Counted from the first letter of the stretch, positions 26,485 to 36,572 are shown. The stretch: 64,000 nt of DNA from Anaerocolumna sp. AGMB13020 (GCF_033100115.1 NZ_CP136910.1:2418001-2482000), one strand, 5' to 3'. Notes: a model not told the origin generated them from the sequence alone. A program made the numbers and translations.

Positions 26485-27681
26485 TTATGCCACAGGAAGT
26501 ATTATTAGCTTTATGACCAGGGTAAGAAATAATTCTATTTCATAACCTCTTTTCTGGCTCTTTTCATAATTCTCTCTAATACGTTTTATCAGTTCTTCTT
26601 CCGTATAAATTGCAAATTTGGATATATGGACGGTCTTTGCAGCAAGCTCCAGAAGGCTTAAATATAATTCCTGATAGGTCCAGTTCTTTTGGAGTCTTAA
26701 GCTACCTGCTAGATTCTGACATACTCCTTCTAAAAAGCGCCGGGTATATACCTCCGCAGCTCCAATATCCAGCTTGTAATATTCCAAAAAAGCCATTTTT
26801 ACAGCTTCATTTACATGAATGAGCCGCATTACTGCCTCTTCTTCGCTTAAACCAGCTTTAAGATAATAAATTTTTCCGCTTAAACCTCTTATACTACGCA
26901 TGCCGTCAAAATAGCCAAGATCTATATTTCTTCGACTCTTCTCAGAATTAAATTCCAGCATGCCCCCCAGATTTATTCTGGGCGATATCTGTGTAATAGT
27001 AACATCCTCTGGAATTTTTACGCTTTTTAGCAGGCCCATTCCAAAGATACGAATAACAATGATATCCTTATAATTCCTGTTAATAAGCATATCTACAGGA
27101 ACATTGTTGAACATCCCACCATCCAGGTAGCGCTGTCCATTCAGCTTCTCTCTTTTAAAGGCCGGCAATAGTGCACTTGCAAGGAGGTAATCTTTCAGAT
27201 TTTCTTCTTCTATTTCCTGAGCCGTTATCTCAAGTTCTTTCAGCTTATCCACAAGAAAGGTTCCAAAGACGAATTCCATCCCCGACTGCTTTATCTTTTC
27301 CACATTTATGAATTTATTGATTAATTCTTTTAGCGGTGCTATGTCGATACCCCGGTCTGCGATTACTCTGGTGGTATCTTTCGTAAGAGATTTTAAATCC
27401 AGATTTTTTATGTCCTTTTTCATAAGACACTGCATCTGTTTATCATTTACATTCATGATATCCGAATAAGTAATATTCTTCCATAACTCTTCAGCAGCTT
27501 CATAATCCCCCATGCACATCAGGGCCCCGTTTAAAGCTCCAACAGATACACCGGATACACCTTTTATCTTAACTCCGCATTCTAAAAGAGCCTTCCAGAC
27601 ACCAATCTGGTAGGCTCCTTTTGCTCCGCCGCCTTCAAGAACAATTCCGTATTCCTTGGTTAAATCAAATTCTTTCGCCAT
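26485..27681 (-). CDS. Patatin-like phospholipase
   Basis: A 398-residue predicted acyl hydrolase with a Ser-Asp dyad. Seen: oxyanion loop G-G-G-A-K-G near residues 17-22, nucleophile elbow G-V-S-V-G near 44-48, and the Asp in D-G-G-M-F-N-N near 188. The region beyond ~290 is helical and not part of the core fold. No signal peptide. I prefer ATG 27681 because GGGAG lies 5 nt upstream; the frame also opens at 27693. It is monocistronic. The substrate (phospholipid or other ester) is inferred from the family. Confidence 0.9.
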   Translation of the reverse strand: MAKEFDLTKEYGIVLEGGGAKGAYQIGVWKALLECGVKIKGVSGVSVGALNGALMCMGDYEAAEELWKNITYSDIMNVNDKQMQCLMKKDIKNLDLKSLTKDTTRVIADRGIDIAPLKELINKFINVEKIKQSGMEFVFGTFLVDKLKELEITAQEIEEENLKDYLLASALLPAFKREKLNGQRYLDGGMFNNVPVDMLINRNYKDIIVIRIFGMGLLKSVKIPEDVTITQISPRINLGGMLEFNSEKSRRNIDLGYFDGMRSIRGLSGKIYYLKAGLSEEEAVMRLIHVNEAVKMAFLEYYKLDIGAAEVYTRRFLEGVCQNLAGSLRLQKNWTYQELYLSLLELAAKTVHISKFAIYTEEELIKRIRENYEKSQKRGYEIELFLTLVIKLIILPVA

Positions 27682-27949
27682 ACTTACTCCCATTCAGGTT
27701 ATTTGCATGTTTGGGTCTGCCTGGTTCATAGTCCTAATACAGATTTGTAATCCAGCATATAAAAGAGCGGATTATCTTAACTCATATTGTTTTAGTTGTT
27801 ATATTTCAAATTTACGTTGTTTAAATAAGACATTATTTACATCGTATATTTACATTTATAATTACGTCTTATTTACATTGTTTAATTCTACATTTTCTAA
27901 TTACTTTTATAGCTAATCTCTTATTAAGCTGCTTATGTCTGTTATTAAC

Positions 27950-29824
27950 TTATTGATTTTCCAAATTGTCTTCGGCAACTGGCTCTCTATGAATATAGTT
28001 GCTGATTAAATCCTGATTCAAAATCTCTTCTGAGGTCTTTTTGATGGTAATCGCCTTATTATAGTCCTCTTCATAAACAGAGGCATCTACCGGCTCATCT
28101 GTACCTATTTTCCAAGCTCTGCTTCCGTCAAATACACCCTCTCTGGATATCTCGAACATGGTATCATTGTGAATAAAGGAACCCTCAAAAAGATATGCCG
28201 TAAAAGCAACAAATCCATCTTTGGCATTGCTTAAATCCTGCCCGAGAATATAAGGCTGATTAAACTCCAATCCCATAATATTTGCAATTGTTGGGAGGAA
28301 ATCAATCTGTCCGCCAGTGGTTGAAATAGTCTCTTTTACTCCGCTTCCCGGTACATGAATCATAAGAGGGATTCTTAGCATCTCATCATAGTCATAAGCT
28401 CTTCCCAGGTAGTTTTCCATCATTTCTTTGTTATTATCCATGTTCAGGTTAAGACCATGGTGATCGCCATACAGTGCAATTACAGTGTTATCGTACAGTC
28501 CTGCATCTTTTAACTCCTGTAAAAACTCTCCGAAGGCCTCATCAAAATAACGTACGGTCTTTAAATAAGAACCGAATTTAGTATTTTTATCTTCTTCTTT
28601 TAACTGTAAGGTTACATCTTTATCTTCTATTACAAAAGGATGATGGCTTGTTAATGATATTATAAAACTGAAAAAGGGCTTTTCTTCCTTAGACAGTATA
28701 TCTGCAGCCTGTCGGAACATGGATTTATCAGATATACCAAGGCCTATAATATCGCTCTGATCCAAATCCTCCATACTGTAGAAATTCTCAAATCCCTGTC
28801 CCGGGTATGCTGCTTCACGATTCCAGAACTCACCTTTGTAGCCGTGAATGGCCAGTGTATCATACCCCTTATCTCTCAGCAGCCAAGGAAGTCCGTTAAA
28901 GGTATTGTTCTGATACAAAGTATAGCACTCTCTGTCTATAACCGGGTAAAGGCTGTTTAAGGTAGAGAATTCTGCATCTGCAGTGTTACCTTTACCTATG
29001 TTCGTGTAATATCGGTCATAATATAAGGTATCCTTCTGTAAAAATGCATTCAGATTCGGTGTTATTACCTGTCCGTTATACTGTGCACCAATTACAAAGT
29101 TCTGTAAAGCTTCTACCTGTAATACAATCAGGTTCTTACCCTCTCCGATATTCTTATATTTGAGTCCGCTGACCTGAGGCGTAACTTCCTTTACCGTATC
29201 CAGTACCTGCTCTTCAGGTACTTCCTCTGTAACGATATTATCTGCAATTGCATTATAGATATCGTTAACATGGTTAGAAAAGAATTCTACACTGTTTACC
29301 TTATCAATGGCCTTACTGTCAAAAGGATTTACTACTAACAGTAAGAACAGGCCTACAAAACTGATTGCAAGATATTTAAGTTCTCTTTTATAACTCCAGC
29401 CGGTACGATTGCTGTCCTGCTTCAAGAGCTTTTTAAAATAGTAATAAATAAATGGTATATCAGCAAACAAAAGGAAGCTTGCAGGTATCAGTGTCGCTAC
29501 AAAACTTTCCGGAACCGCTGCTACATTGGCTGCCTGCCATAATTGCTTAATGGAAACTGTCTGATTATAATAGTTGTAATACATCGTGTCAGCAAACATT
29601 AACAGGCTTAACAAGCTGTAAACCACCAGGAATATTATATTCTTTCTCTTAAGCCTGCTTCGTATAAAGCTTAGGAAAATCAACCCTAAGGCCATTACAC
29701 TGACCAGTATAAAGGTAATATCAGATATATCCACGTTTATAAGCTGGTAATAAACTACCAATTTGATTGCAAAGAATAATAAAATCATATAGGGAGACTT
29801 GATGATCTCCTTCATTTTTTCCAC
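27950..29824 (-). CDS. LtaS-family sulfatase-fold phosphoglycerol transferase
   Basis: A 624-residue membrane enzyme: five hydrophobic segments within residues 10-170, a linker, then an extracellular alkaline-phosphatase/sulfatase domain (about 225-560). The metal-site start is V-L-Q-V-E-A-L-Q-N-F near 238, the catalytic threonine lies in G-N-T-A-D-A-E-F near 286, and Y-G-D-H-H-G lies near 455. Members polymerise or transfer glycerol phosphate to make lipoteichoic acid or related polymers. Start is GTG 29824 with AGAGGA 5 nt upstream; an ATG three codons later is too far from it. It has its own promoter. The precise polymer is not decidable from sequence. Confidence 0.92.
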   Translation of the reverse strand: MEKMKEIIKSPYMILLFFAIKLVVYYQLINVDISDITFILVSVMALGLIFLSFIRSRLKRKNIIFLVVYSLLSLLMFADTMYYNYYNQTVSIKQLWQAANVAAVPESFVATLIPASFLLFADIPFIYYYFKKLLKQDSNRTGWSYKRELKYLAISFVGLFLLLVVNPFDSKAIDKVNSVEFFSNHVNDIYNAIADNIVTEEVPEEQVLDTVKEVTPQVSGLKYKNIGEGKNLIVLQVEALQNFVIGAQYNGQVITPNLNAFLQKDTLYYDRYYTNIGKGNTADAEFSTLNSLYPVIDRECYTLYQNNTFNGLPWLLRDKGYDTLAIHGYKGEFWNREAAYPGQGFENFYSMEDLDQSDIIGLGISDKSMFRQAADILSKEEKPFFSFIISLTSHHPFVIEDKDVTLQLKEEDKNTKFGSYLKTVRYFDEAFGEFLQELKDAGLYDNTVIALYGDHHGLNLNMDNNKEMMENYLGRAYDYDEMLRIPLMIHVPGSGVKETISTTGGQIDFLPTIANIMGLEFNQPYILGQDLSNAKDGFVAFTAYLFEGSFIHNDTMFEISREGVFDGSRAWKIGTDEPVDASVYEEDYNKAITIKKTSEEILNQDLISNYIHREPVAEDNLENQ

Positions 29825-29882
29825 TTACATCCTCTCCTTAACAACAACTTTACATATAATTTAACTCATTTAACTCTAATTT

Positions 29883-29911
29883 ATAATAGCTCATTGCCAA
29901 ATTTTTATCAA
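29883..29911 (-). promoter_or_regulatory. Promoter of the LtaS-like gene
   Basis: On the minus strand TTGATA (29906-29911), 17-bp spacer, TATTAT (29883-29888), 58 nt before the GTG start. Confidence 0.6.
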
Positions 29912-29951
29912 GGAGTGAATTCTTAAGTTTATCTTAACGATTTCAAAAATT

Positions 29952-30698
29952 TTACTCCTTCTGTTGAATGCTCTCCAAAGGTACCGGTATATTTTCCGCA
30001 TGCTCCGGTCTTGCATCCCCTCTTTTCACAGGTGCCAGATAACCGGCTGCATTTACTAATACCCTTTGAATATCCTTATTATAGTAGGTAGGATATTCTT
30101 CGTGACCCGGACGGAAATAGAAAATCTTACCTCTTCCTCTGTTAAAGCAGCAGCCGCTTCTGCATACTTCCCCGCCTTCAAACCAGCTGATAAAAATCAA
30201 TTCATCGGGGTTTGGTATCTCAAACTGTTCCCCATACATTTCTTCTTTGGGAAGCTCGATATATTCTCCAATACCTTCTGTAATAGGATGCCCTGGTTCC
30301 ACTACCCATAATCGTTCTTTCTCATCAGCAACTCTCCATTTTAAATTACAGGAGGTTCCCATTAAACGTCTGAAAATTTTGGAATGATGGCCTGAATGCA
30401 ATACCACAAGTCCCATACCATTTAAGACTCTGTTCTGTACCTTTTCAACGATTTCATCACTTACTTCATTGTGTGCCATATGTCCCCACCAGAACAGAAC
30501 ATCTGTACTTTCAAGAACCTCATCTGTCAGTCCATGGAATTCTTCATCCAGAGTTGCCGTGCGAACTTCAAAGTTCTCTCCTGTAAAGCAGTCAGCTAAA
30601 ACCTTATGAATTCCTTCCGGATAGATCTCCTTGATTTTTCCTTCCATTTTCTCATGACGGTATTCATTCCATATTGTTACACGTATCTTATTACTCAT
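29952..30698 (-). CDS. ThuA-like glutamine-amidotransferase-fold protein
   Basis: A 248-residue soluble protein resembling the ThuA/trehalose-utilisation family: [10 protein letters not shown] at the N-terminus, W-W-G-H-M-A-H near residue 72, [10 protein letters not shown] near 97, and Y-F-R-P-G-H-E near 210. The fold is that of class I glutamine amidotransferases but the catalytic Cys triad is not evident. In other bacteria members sit in sugar (trehalose, inositol) catabolic loci; here it is alone, so the substrate is unknown. ATGs at 30743, 30710 and 30698 are possible; I take the last because homologues begin at about this point, though 30710 has a better-spaced GGGG. Confidence 0.82.
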   Translation of the reverse strand: MSNKIRVTIWNEYRHEKMEGKIKEIYPEGIHKVLADCFTGENFEVRTATLDEEFHGLTDEVLESTDVLFWWGHMAHNEVSDEIVEKVQNRVLNGMGLVVLHSGHHSKIFRRLMGTSCNLKWRVADEKERLWVVEPGHPITEGIGEYIELPKEEMYGEQFEIPNPDELIFISWFEGGEVCRSGCCFNRGRGKIFYFRPGHEEYPTYYNKDIQRVLVNAAGYLAPVKRGDARPEHAENIPVPLESIQQKE

Positions 30699-31034
30699 GT
30701 TTACACCCATTGTATACCCCAGGCAAGCCTGTGATTCTGCCACTCGTTATAATATGCGAAAGAACTTGCTGTGGCAGCCTTTCTTTTTATTTTCTCTCAC
30801 ACCTAGTCTTTAGAGTTAACATTACTATGTTTCATAATTTTATGTTTATTAATTCTATGTTTTCTAAATTTATCTTTTCTAATTTTTTCTTTTCTAATTT
30901 TTTCTTTTTAAGCAATTCAAGTATCAAAAGCTTTTCGTAATCAATCTTTTGTTTCTTTAAGCACTAAACCTAATCCTACTTTATTCTTTTCTTATTTAAC
31001 AAGCATGTCAAAAGATCGCTTCCATACAATTTCA

Positions 31035-31248
31035 GGCGAAATGTACAAGGCAGAAGGAACGAATGTGCCTATGGAAATGTATTAGAAGTCCTTTTCTCTG
31101 AAGATTATGTGCTATAACTTCAAACAGATTGTCTGAGCGCAGCGAGTTATCTGTTTGAGGTTATGTCAAGCACAAAATCTTCAGAGAATTAGGACTTCTT
31201 ATACATTGGAATTGAAGCATGAGTTCCTTCTGTCTTGTGCAGTTCGCC
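31035..31248. repeat. 214-bp imperfect palindrome (intergenic)
   Basis: Two arms of about 95 nt (31035-31129 and 31149-31248) are imperfect inverted copies: inner arm CAAACAGAT/ATCTGTTTG, then GAAGATTnTGTGC/GCACAnAATCTTC, AAGTCCT/AGGACTT, TTCCTTCTG near the outside, and GGCGAA/TTCGCC at the ends. The 19-nt loop contains GAGCGCAGCGAG. The rest of the 770-bp gap 30699-31469 is AT-rich and shows runs of TTTTCTTTTCTAA near 30865-30910. It could be a miniature transposable element, a REP-like unit or a structured RNA. Confidence 0.75.
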
Positions 31249-31420
31249 GTCCCCTTGTAAAAACCCTCACTTTTGACATTCAAATCATATATTATCTAAT
31301 AACTCTAGTATTACCTTTATCCAAGAAATAACCATACTATTCCTTTACTTTCTTGTCAATCGGTTTTCCGTAATTAATTACAAAATTGAAAGAATAAAGA
31401 ATATATAACCCGACACACAA

Positions 31421-31461
31421 AACTGCCCCGCTTCCATCAATCGGACAGAGGCAGGGCAGTT
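31421..31461 (-). terminator. Terminator after the SPFH gene
   Basis: AACTGCCC (31421-31428) pairs with GGGCAGTT (31454-31461); inner GC-rich pairs extend the stem, and TTTT follows on the minus strand. It lies 8 nt past the SPFH stop codon. Confidence 0.7.
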
Positions 31462-31469
31462 CGTCCATA

Positions 31470-32402
31470 TTACTGTTTATCGGATACTACTTCCGTAATG
31501 GATTTTGCAAGACCTGCAATACCCTGAATCTCAGAAGGAATAATAATCTTAGTAGCCTTTCCGTCCGCTGCCTTTTGGAAAGCCTCAAGGCTCTTAATCT
31601 GAAGAACAGCCATGCTGGGATTCGCTTCATTTAAGAAACGGATACCGTCAGCATTTGCTTTCTGAACAGTAAGAATAGCTTCTGCTTGACCTTCTGCTTC
31701 TCTTATGGTTGCTTCCTTCTGCGCTTCTGCATGAAGAATTGCTGATGCCTTATCTGCTTCCGCTTCCAGAATAGTTGACTGTTTCTTACCCTCTGCCACA
31801 AGAATCTGTGAAGTCTTCTCACCTTCTGCACGAAGGATAGCCTCTCTTCGCTCTCGCTCTGCCTTCATCTGTTTCTCCATGGCATCCTGAATAGCTGCAG
31901 GAGGAATGATGTTTTTTAATTCTACACGATTTACCTTGATTCCCCAAGGGTCCGTCGCTACGTCCAAAGAAACTCTCATTTTTGTATTGATGATTTCTCT
32001 GGAAGTAAGAGTCTGATCCAGCTCCAGATCACCAATAATATTACGAAGTGTGGTTGCTGTCAGGTTCTCAATTGCAAGGATAGGACGCTCCACACCGTAT
32101 GCAAACAGTTTCGGATCTGTAATCTGGAAGAATACTACCGTATCAATCTTCATGGTTACATTGTCCTTGGTGATAACGGGCTGAGGAGCAAAATCTACTA
32201 CCTGCTCCTTTAAGAGAACTTTTTTTGCCACCTTATCAATGAAAGGCACCATAAAATGAATACCTACATTCCAGGTTGCCTGATATCCACCCAGACGCTC
32301 TACTACATAAGAATAAGCCTGAGGAACAATGCGTACACAGGACGCTACTACTAATAAAAATAGAACTACTATAATAATTAATGCATATGGCACTTTAAAC
32401 AC
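31470..32402 (-). CDS. SPFH/band 7 (stomatin-like) membrane protein
   Basis: A 310-residue protein: one N-terminal membrane segment (about residues 4-22), the SPFH domain (about 25-185, with R-I-V-P-Q-A-Y-S-Y-V-V-E-R-L-G at its start), then a long Ala/Glu-rich coiled coil (about 190-260) and a short hydrophobic C-terminus. Such proteins form ring-like membrane scaffolds and pair with NfeD proteins. The gene overlaps the preceding nfeD-like gene by 8 bp, the standard arrangement of this pair. The detailed role is unknown. Confidence 0.93.
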   Translation of the reverse strand: MFKVPYALIIIVVLFLLVVASCVRIVPQAYSYVVERLGGYQATWNVGIHFMVPFIDKVAKKVLLKEQVVDFAPQPVITKDNVTMKIDTVVFFQITDPKLFAYGVERPILAIENLTATTLRNIIGDLELDQTLTSREIINTKMRVSLDVATDPWGIKVNRVELKNIIPPAAIQDAMEKQMKAERERREAILRAEGEKTSQILVAEGKKQSTILEAEADKASAILHAEAQKEATIREAEGQAEAILTVQKANADGIRFLNEANPSMAVLQIKSLEAFQKAADGKATKIIIPSEIQGIAGLAKSITEVVSDKQ

Positions 32403-32832
32403 CCTCTCTTTCTACCTCTACGATTAGTTTCACACCGGAAACTTTTTTTACTATGACTTTCTTTCCTACCTGGATGATTGTATCATCGCTGGATCTTGCT
32501 GTCCATTCCAGTCCATTCAGCAGCACCACACCGGTACTGTTAAAATTGTCGATTAACTCAAGGACTTTACCGGAACTTCCCTCCAAGGCCTCATAGTTGG
32601 TCTTTTCACGCTTATTATTGAAATATTTCATTGCTATTGGTCTTGTAAAGTACAGTAAGACTAATGATACTGCAACGAATATACCAATCTCTAAGATCAG
32701 ATTATCTGTGAACAGGGATAGCAGGAATGCGGCTAATGCACCTCCGGCAAACCATATGGATGTCAATCCCAGTGTTATGATTTCGATAATCAGAAGTACT
32801 GTCAGAGCAACGAGCCAATAAATTGAGTCCAC
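32395..32832 (-). CDS. NfeD-family membrane protein
   Basis: A 145-residue protein with hydrophobic segments at about residues 3-24, 28-43 and 46-66, then a soluble OB-fold domain (about 82-145) ending in V-K-K-V-S-G-V-K-L-I-V-E. This is the short NfeD form that accompanies SPFH proteins. Start is GTG 32832 with GGGGG 9 nt upstream. It is co-transcribed with the overlapping SPFH gene. Confidence 0.92.
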   Translation of the reverse strand: MDSIYWLVALTVLLIIEIITLGLTSIWFAGGALAAFLLSLFTDNLILEIGIFVAVSLVLLYFTRPIAMKYFNNKREKTNYEALEGSSGKVLELIDNFNSTGVVLLNGLEWTARSSDDTIIQVGKKVIVKKVSGVKLIVEVEREGV

Positions 32833-32932
32833 GGAATATTACCCCCTTCCGTAAATTTGATACTTACATTCTACTTCATAAATGAAGAAATAACAATATC
32901 TGCATGACATCTTTTAGCTTTCTTAAAGAAAT

Positions 32933-33736
32933 CTAATCAATCTTTAATCTTTCCTGTCTTTTCTGACGGTAGATCTCATACAGAAGGATGGAAGCAGCAA
33001 CTCCGGCATTTAAAGACTCCACCTTTCCCTCCATGGGAATAATGATATTACTGGTTGAAAGTCCTGCTGCCTCTTCACTGAGCCCTCTGGCTTCATTTCC
33101 GATTAGGATAGCTGTCTTCGCCGGATAAGTAATCCTATCATATTCTAATGCTGCCTGCAAATGTGCAGCATATACGGAAATGCCTGCAGCTTTTATTACC
33201 CTTATGGTTTCCGGGAAATCCTCAGCATATACTATGGGCATTCGGTAAATGGCCCCCATTGTGGACCGGATTACCTTCGGATTATAGATATCAACCGAAG
33301 CCTGGCTTAAGATAATTCCTGTAACTCCTGCTCCTTCTGCTGTCCTTATTATAGTACCAAGATTTCCCGGGTCACGTATATCCTCCAAAAGCACCAAATT
33401 TATGTCATCTTTACGGATAAGCTCTTCTATGGAATATTCCTGTTTTCTTACAATCGCTAATATCCCCTGGGGCGACAAAGTATCACTGGCAGCTTTCATT
33501 ACCTGCTCTGTCACTATCTCATATGAAGTGCCGATAAAATAATCCGGCTGCAGTCTGATCTTTTCCTCATACAGCTTTTCGGATATATAGGCTTTCATAA
33601 GATGTCCTCCTGCTTTTGCTTCCTCAAACATCTTTATACCTTCCACAACAAAAGCTTTCTGCTCCTGGCGTTCCTTGGGCTTGGTCTGTAGCTGTATAAG
33701 ATTTTTTATCTGTGGATTTGATGTACTACTTATCAT
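32933..33736 (-). CDS. TrmH-family (SpoU) RNA 2'-O-methyltransferase
   Basis: A 267-residue protein. The N-terminal ~90 residues are an L30e-like substrate-binding domain; the C-terminal SPOUT knot domain contains N-L-G-T-I-I-R-T-A near residue 125, I-G-N-E-A-R-G-L-S near 212, and the closing S-L-N-A-G-V-A-A-S-I-L-L-Y-E. Members methylate rRNA or tRNA ribose. I prefer ATG 33736 (AGGAG 5 nt upstream) to 33778. In many Firmicutes this gene stands before pheST; here pheST is missing and the T-box element upstream is incomplete. The target nucleotide is unknown. Confidence 0.92.
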   Translation of the reverse strand: MISSTSNPQIKNLIQLQTKPKERQEQKAFVVEGIKMFEEAKAGGHLMKAYISEKLYEEKIRLQPDYFIGTSYEIVTEQVMKAASDTLSPQGILAIVRKQEYSIEELIRKDDINLVLLEDIRDPGNLGTIIRTAEGAGVTGIILSQASVDIYNPKVIRSTMGAIYRMPIVYAEDFPETIRVIKAAGISVYAAHLQAALEYDRITYPAKTAILIGNEARGLSEEAAGLSTSNIIIPMEGKVESLNAGVAASILLYEIYRQKRQERLKID

Positions 33737-34003
33737 GATTTCTCCTGTCCGCTCTGCATCTTTCATTACTTCATGCATTTTAAAATTATTTAAACGTTAA
33801 CACTTTACTTCTATCGCTCAATCACCAGTTGTTTCCACTTATTGGCTGTAAATTGGTCCGTATTCATTCAACAGGCTTCTCCCTGCCTTATGCATACAAT
33901 CCATGTAATATTAATTTTTTTATTAAAGCTCTTTTTATTCTAACTTAACAGCAGCTATACTGCAAGAGAACATACTAGTATTTTTCCTGATGAAGTAAAA
34001 AAA

Positions 34004-34071
34004 GCTCTCTCACTCTCAAAAAAATTATTTTCAAGAACGAGAGCCCTCGTTATGCTTCGCGGTACCACCTC
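34004..34071 (-). promoter_or_regulatory. T-box antiterminator and terminator, apparently without Stem I
   Basis: On the minus strand GAGGTGGTACCGCG (34058-34071) is the T-box core that pairs with the tRNA acceptor end. After it come an AACGAG/CTCGTT hairpin and a terminator stem GCTCTC (34039-34044) with GAGAGC (34004-34009), then seven T residues. Only 53 nt separate the core from the stop codon of the upstream permease gene, too little for a complete Stem I with specifier loop. Downstream lies the TrmH gene, ~270 nt away. The rest of the gap 33737-34003 shows nothing clear. Confidence 0.7.
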
Positions 34072-34124
34072 AAATTTACCCATACCTCATAATAAGGGTC
34101 TTGTCTGCTGCGGATATTAATTCC

Positions 34125-36572
34125 TTATCCCTGGTATCTTATCCGCTCCACCAGTGAGGCTTTTTTGAGATTTCTGCTTAACAGATAGGATAATGTGATC
34201 TGCAGAACTGCTATGGCAGCAACCATTAATCCCATTTCCATCACGGGAAAATGATATTCATATAATCCAAACCAGGAATTTTCTTTACCATAGCGAAATA
34301 ACAGATAACCAGCCGGCGTACCAACCGCTAATGCTATAAATACTGTTCCTGCCGTAAATAGCAGCCCTTCCATTTGGAGCATCTTGTTAAGCTGACGGTT
34401 TGTCATGCCCACTGCCTGTAAGACACCAAGTTCCTGCCGCCTTGTAATAATACGGGTAATGATAGTATTCGCCATATTTAAAAAGCCTATAAGGCCCATG
34501 ACTCCCAGAAATGTATAAGCCATAAATTTTATCATTTCGGTAGCAATCTTTGATGCTTTTAATTCCTTGGCATAAGAAGTTAAAGTAATCTTGTCTGTAT
34601 TTTCCAGGAGTTTTTCAAGCTCCTCTTTCACAGATCCTTCTACTTTCTTATCACAGTCAATCCAGAGGTAACCGTTAGTATCCCCTGAGACCTTCAGTTT
34701 TTCATAAGTATCTTCAGTTATGACCCAATCCGTATCCATGTTTGAGAAAGAACCGGCAAGGTGAAAGATATGCCTGCCACCCTTCTCTCCAGAGATACTT
34801 TCGGCAATTTCCATTGATATATCCTGCCCCAGATAATAACCATAATACTCCACGAAATTAGCCCAGCCATAATATATAAGATTTTCTGAAGAAGCTTTAT
34901 CATAGTTGAAGTCGCCAGTAGTTGTGCTGTATTTGCTGAACCTTGTAAAGTCTTCTTTGTTTAATACCATTACATCTACCAGGCTTTCTTCTTCGCTGTT
35001 TCCCTTTTCTTTATGGACAGCGAGAAGCTTTCTTACCTTTACCTCCGTGACACCAGGTATGGCTTTGATTCTTTCTATTAATTCACTATTAAGTGGATTA
35101 TTCTTAAGGATTCTATCCAGATTATTCTCCGGATATGCTTTGTCATTTAAGGAGTAGTCCAGGCTGAGATAAAACCTACCATACTCAACCTCTTTTCTGG
35201 CATTGTATTCATCGTTTATATTTCCCGCAAGACCTGCAATTCCCACAAAAAGAACGCAGGAAAGTCCCATAGTGCAGATGGTTGATATATTATTCTTAAG
35301 ACTTCCCTTTAAACCCGCCAGGGTAATACCAATCAGGTGAATAGAGCTCCTTCCTTTTCGGAGGCCTTTATCCTTTTCCTTACTTTCCTGATAAACGATA
35401 GCTTCTATGGGCGAAAGAACAGAAACGGTTCTTATAGGTTTTCTTAGAGCAAGCCAGACCGTTGTCAATGCAAGTATTGCTACCAGCAGCAATAGCGGAA
35501 GTGAAAAGATTGAAACTTTTGTCATTTCCACATCACCCCTTACGGCATTTCCCTGTTTCATGAATAAATCAAAGAAAATAACAGACACCAAATATCCAAA
35601 GCCTAAGCCTAAGGGAACTCCAAGGGCTCCTAAGAGCATTCCTTCTCGGATAACAATTTCTTTCAGCTGTTTTTTCGTAGCTCCCAAAGCTTTTAATTTA
35701 CCGTATTCCTGAAGTTTTTGTACCAATCCAACCTGATAAATATTATAGATGACTACAATGGAGAAAAGAATGACAATAAATCCAAGAAAAATCACTCCCC
35801 ATATGGTTTCCGTTCCAGGGTCCAATGCAGCTATAAGGAAATAGACATTTGGCATAATATACTCTTCCTTCAGTCCATATTTAGCCCCCAGTTCCTCTAT
35901 TTTAGCTTTTGCGGTATCATAATTTAATTTCATGGATTTATTCAATGTGAAATACGCGTGAAACTGCCGGTTACTCTTAGTGATTGCTGCTTCAAAGAAA
36001 CCTTGTGAGATAAAAGCAGTCATAGTGCTGTTATTGAGGTCTGTATTGCTTTCTTTCATTAGACCGCTGATTCGAAAGTTCTTCTTTTCATATTTACTAT
36101 TCAGATCCGGCCGGAAAGATACCTGAATAACCTCGCCTACCCTGGGTTCTGTAATCCCAAGCTTTCGAAAGAATTCCGGCTTGGCAGTTATATCCGTTTC
36201 TTGAAGAGGATAAGTACCTTCTTCTAACTGCCGGTCCATATTGGTAAGGTTTCTTGCTGTTTCATCTGCAAAAAACAGGCTTAGTTTATCCTTGTTTTCA
36301 ATTACACCCGCATTTGACATCAGTCCAATTTCGGTAAACTCATTTCGAAGTCTCATGTCTTCTGTTTGTTCATAGGACAAACCTCTGAATACGCCATAGT
36401 AGCTTCCATATAAGTTCACTGCATTTACGCGATTGGATTTGACTATACCATAACCCCAGGTAAGGATAACCGTAAGAAGAAGCGTCGTAAGAAATACTGA
36501 AATTATTATCAGGATACTTCGGGTTTTATTTCTCCTGTTGTTGTTAATTGCTATATTGGTTAAGGTGCTCAT
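34125..36572 (-). CDS. FtsX/MacB-type ABC transporter permease (two-domain)
   Basis: An 815-residue membrane protein with two FtsX-like halves. One membrane segment (about residues 17-38) leads into an extracellular domain (about 45-255) and three segments (about 258-375). A further segment near 427-450 leads into a second extracellular domain (about 455-685), and three final segments follow (about 690-800). This is the layout of non-transporting or peptide/lipoprotein-exporting Type VII ABC permeases. The start overlaps the ATPase stop by four bases (ATGA). A two-component system sits directly upstream, so a role in envelope stress or antimicrobial peptide resistance is likely; the substrate is unknown. 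Confidence 0.9.
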   Translation of the reverse strand: MSTLTNIAINNNRRNKTRSILIIISVFLTTLLLTVILTWGYGIVKSNRVNAVNLYGSYYGVFRGLSYEQTEDMRLRNEFTEIGLMSNAGVIENKDKLSLFFADETARNLTNMDRQLEEGTYPLQETDITAKPEFFRKLGITEPRVGEVIQVSFRPDLNSKYEKKNFRISGLMKESNTDLNNSTMTAFISQGFFEAAITKSNRQFHAYFTLNKSMKLNYDTAKAKIEELGAKYGLKEEYIMPNVYFLIAALDPGTETIWGVIFLGFIVILFSIVVIYNIYQVGLVQKLQEYGKLKALGATKKQLKEIVIREGMLLGALGVPLGLGFGYLVSVIFFDLFMKQGNAVRGDVEMTKVSIFSLPLLLLVAILALTTVWLALRKPIRTVSVLSPIEAIVYQESKEKDKGLRKGRSSIHLIGITLAGLKGSLKNNISTICTMGLSCVLFVGIAGLAGNINDEYNARKEVEYGRFYLSLDYSLNDKAYPENNLDRILKNNPLNSELIERIKAIPGVTEVKVRKLLAVHKEKGNSEEESLVDVMVLNKEDFTRFSKYSTTTGDFNYDKASSENLIYYGWANFVEYYGYYLGQDISMEIAESISGEKGGRHIFHLAGSFSNMDTDWVITEDTYEKLKVSGDTNGYLWIDCDKKVEGSVKEELEKLLENTDKITLTSYAKELKASKIATEMIKFMAYTFLGVMGLIGFLNMANTIITRIITRRQELGVLQAVGMTNRQLNKMLQMEGLLFTAGTVFIALAVGTPAGYLLFRYGKENSWFGLYEYHFPVMEMGLMVAAIAVLQITLSYLLSRNLKKASLVERIRYQG

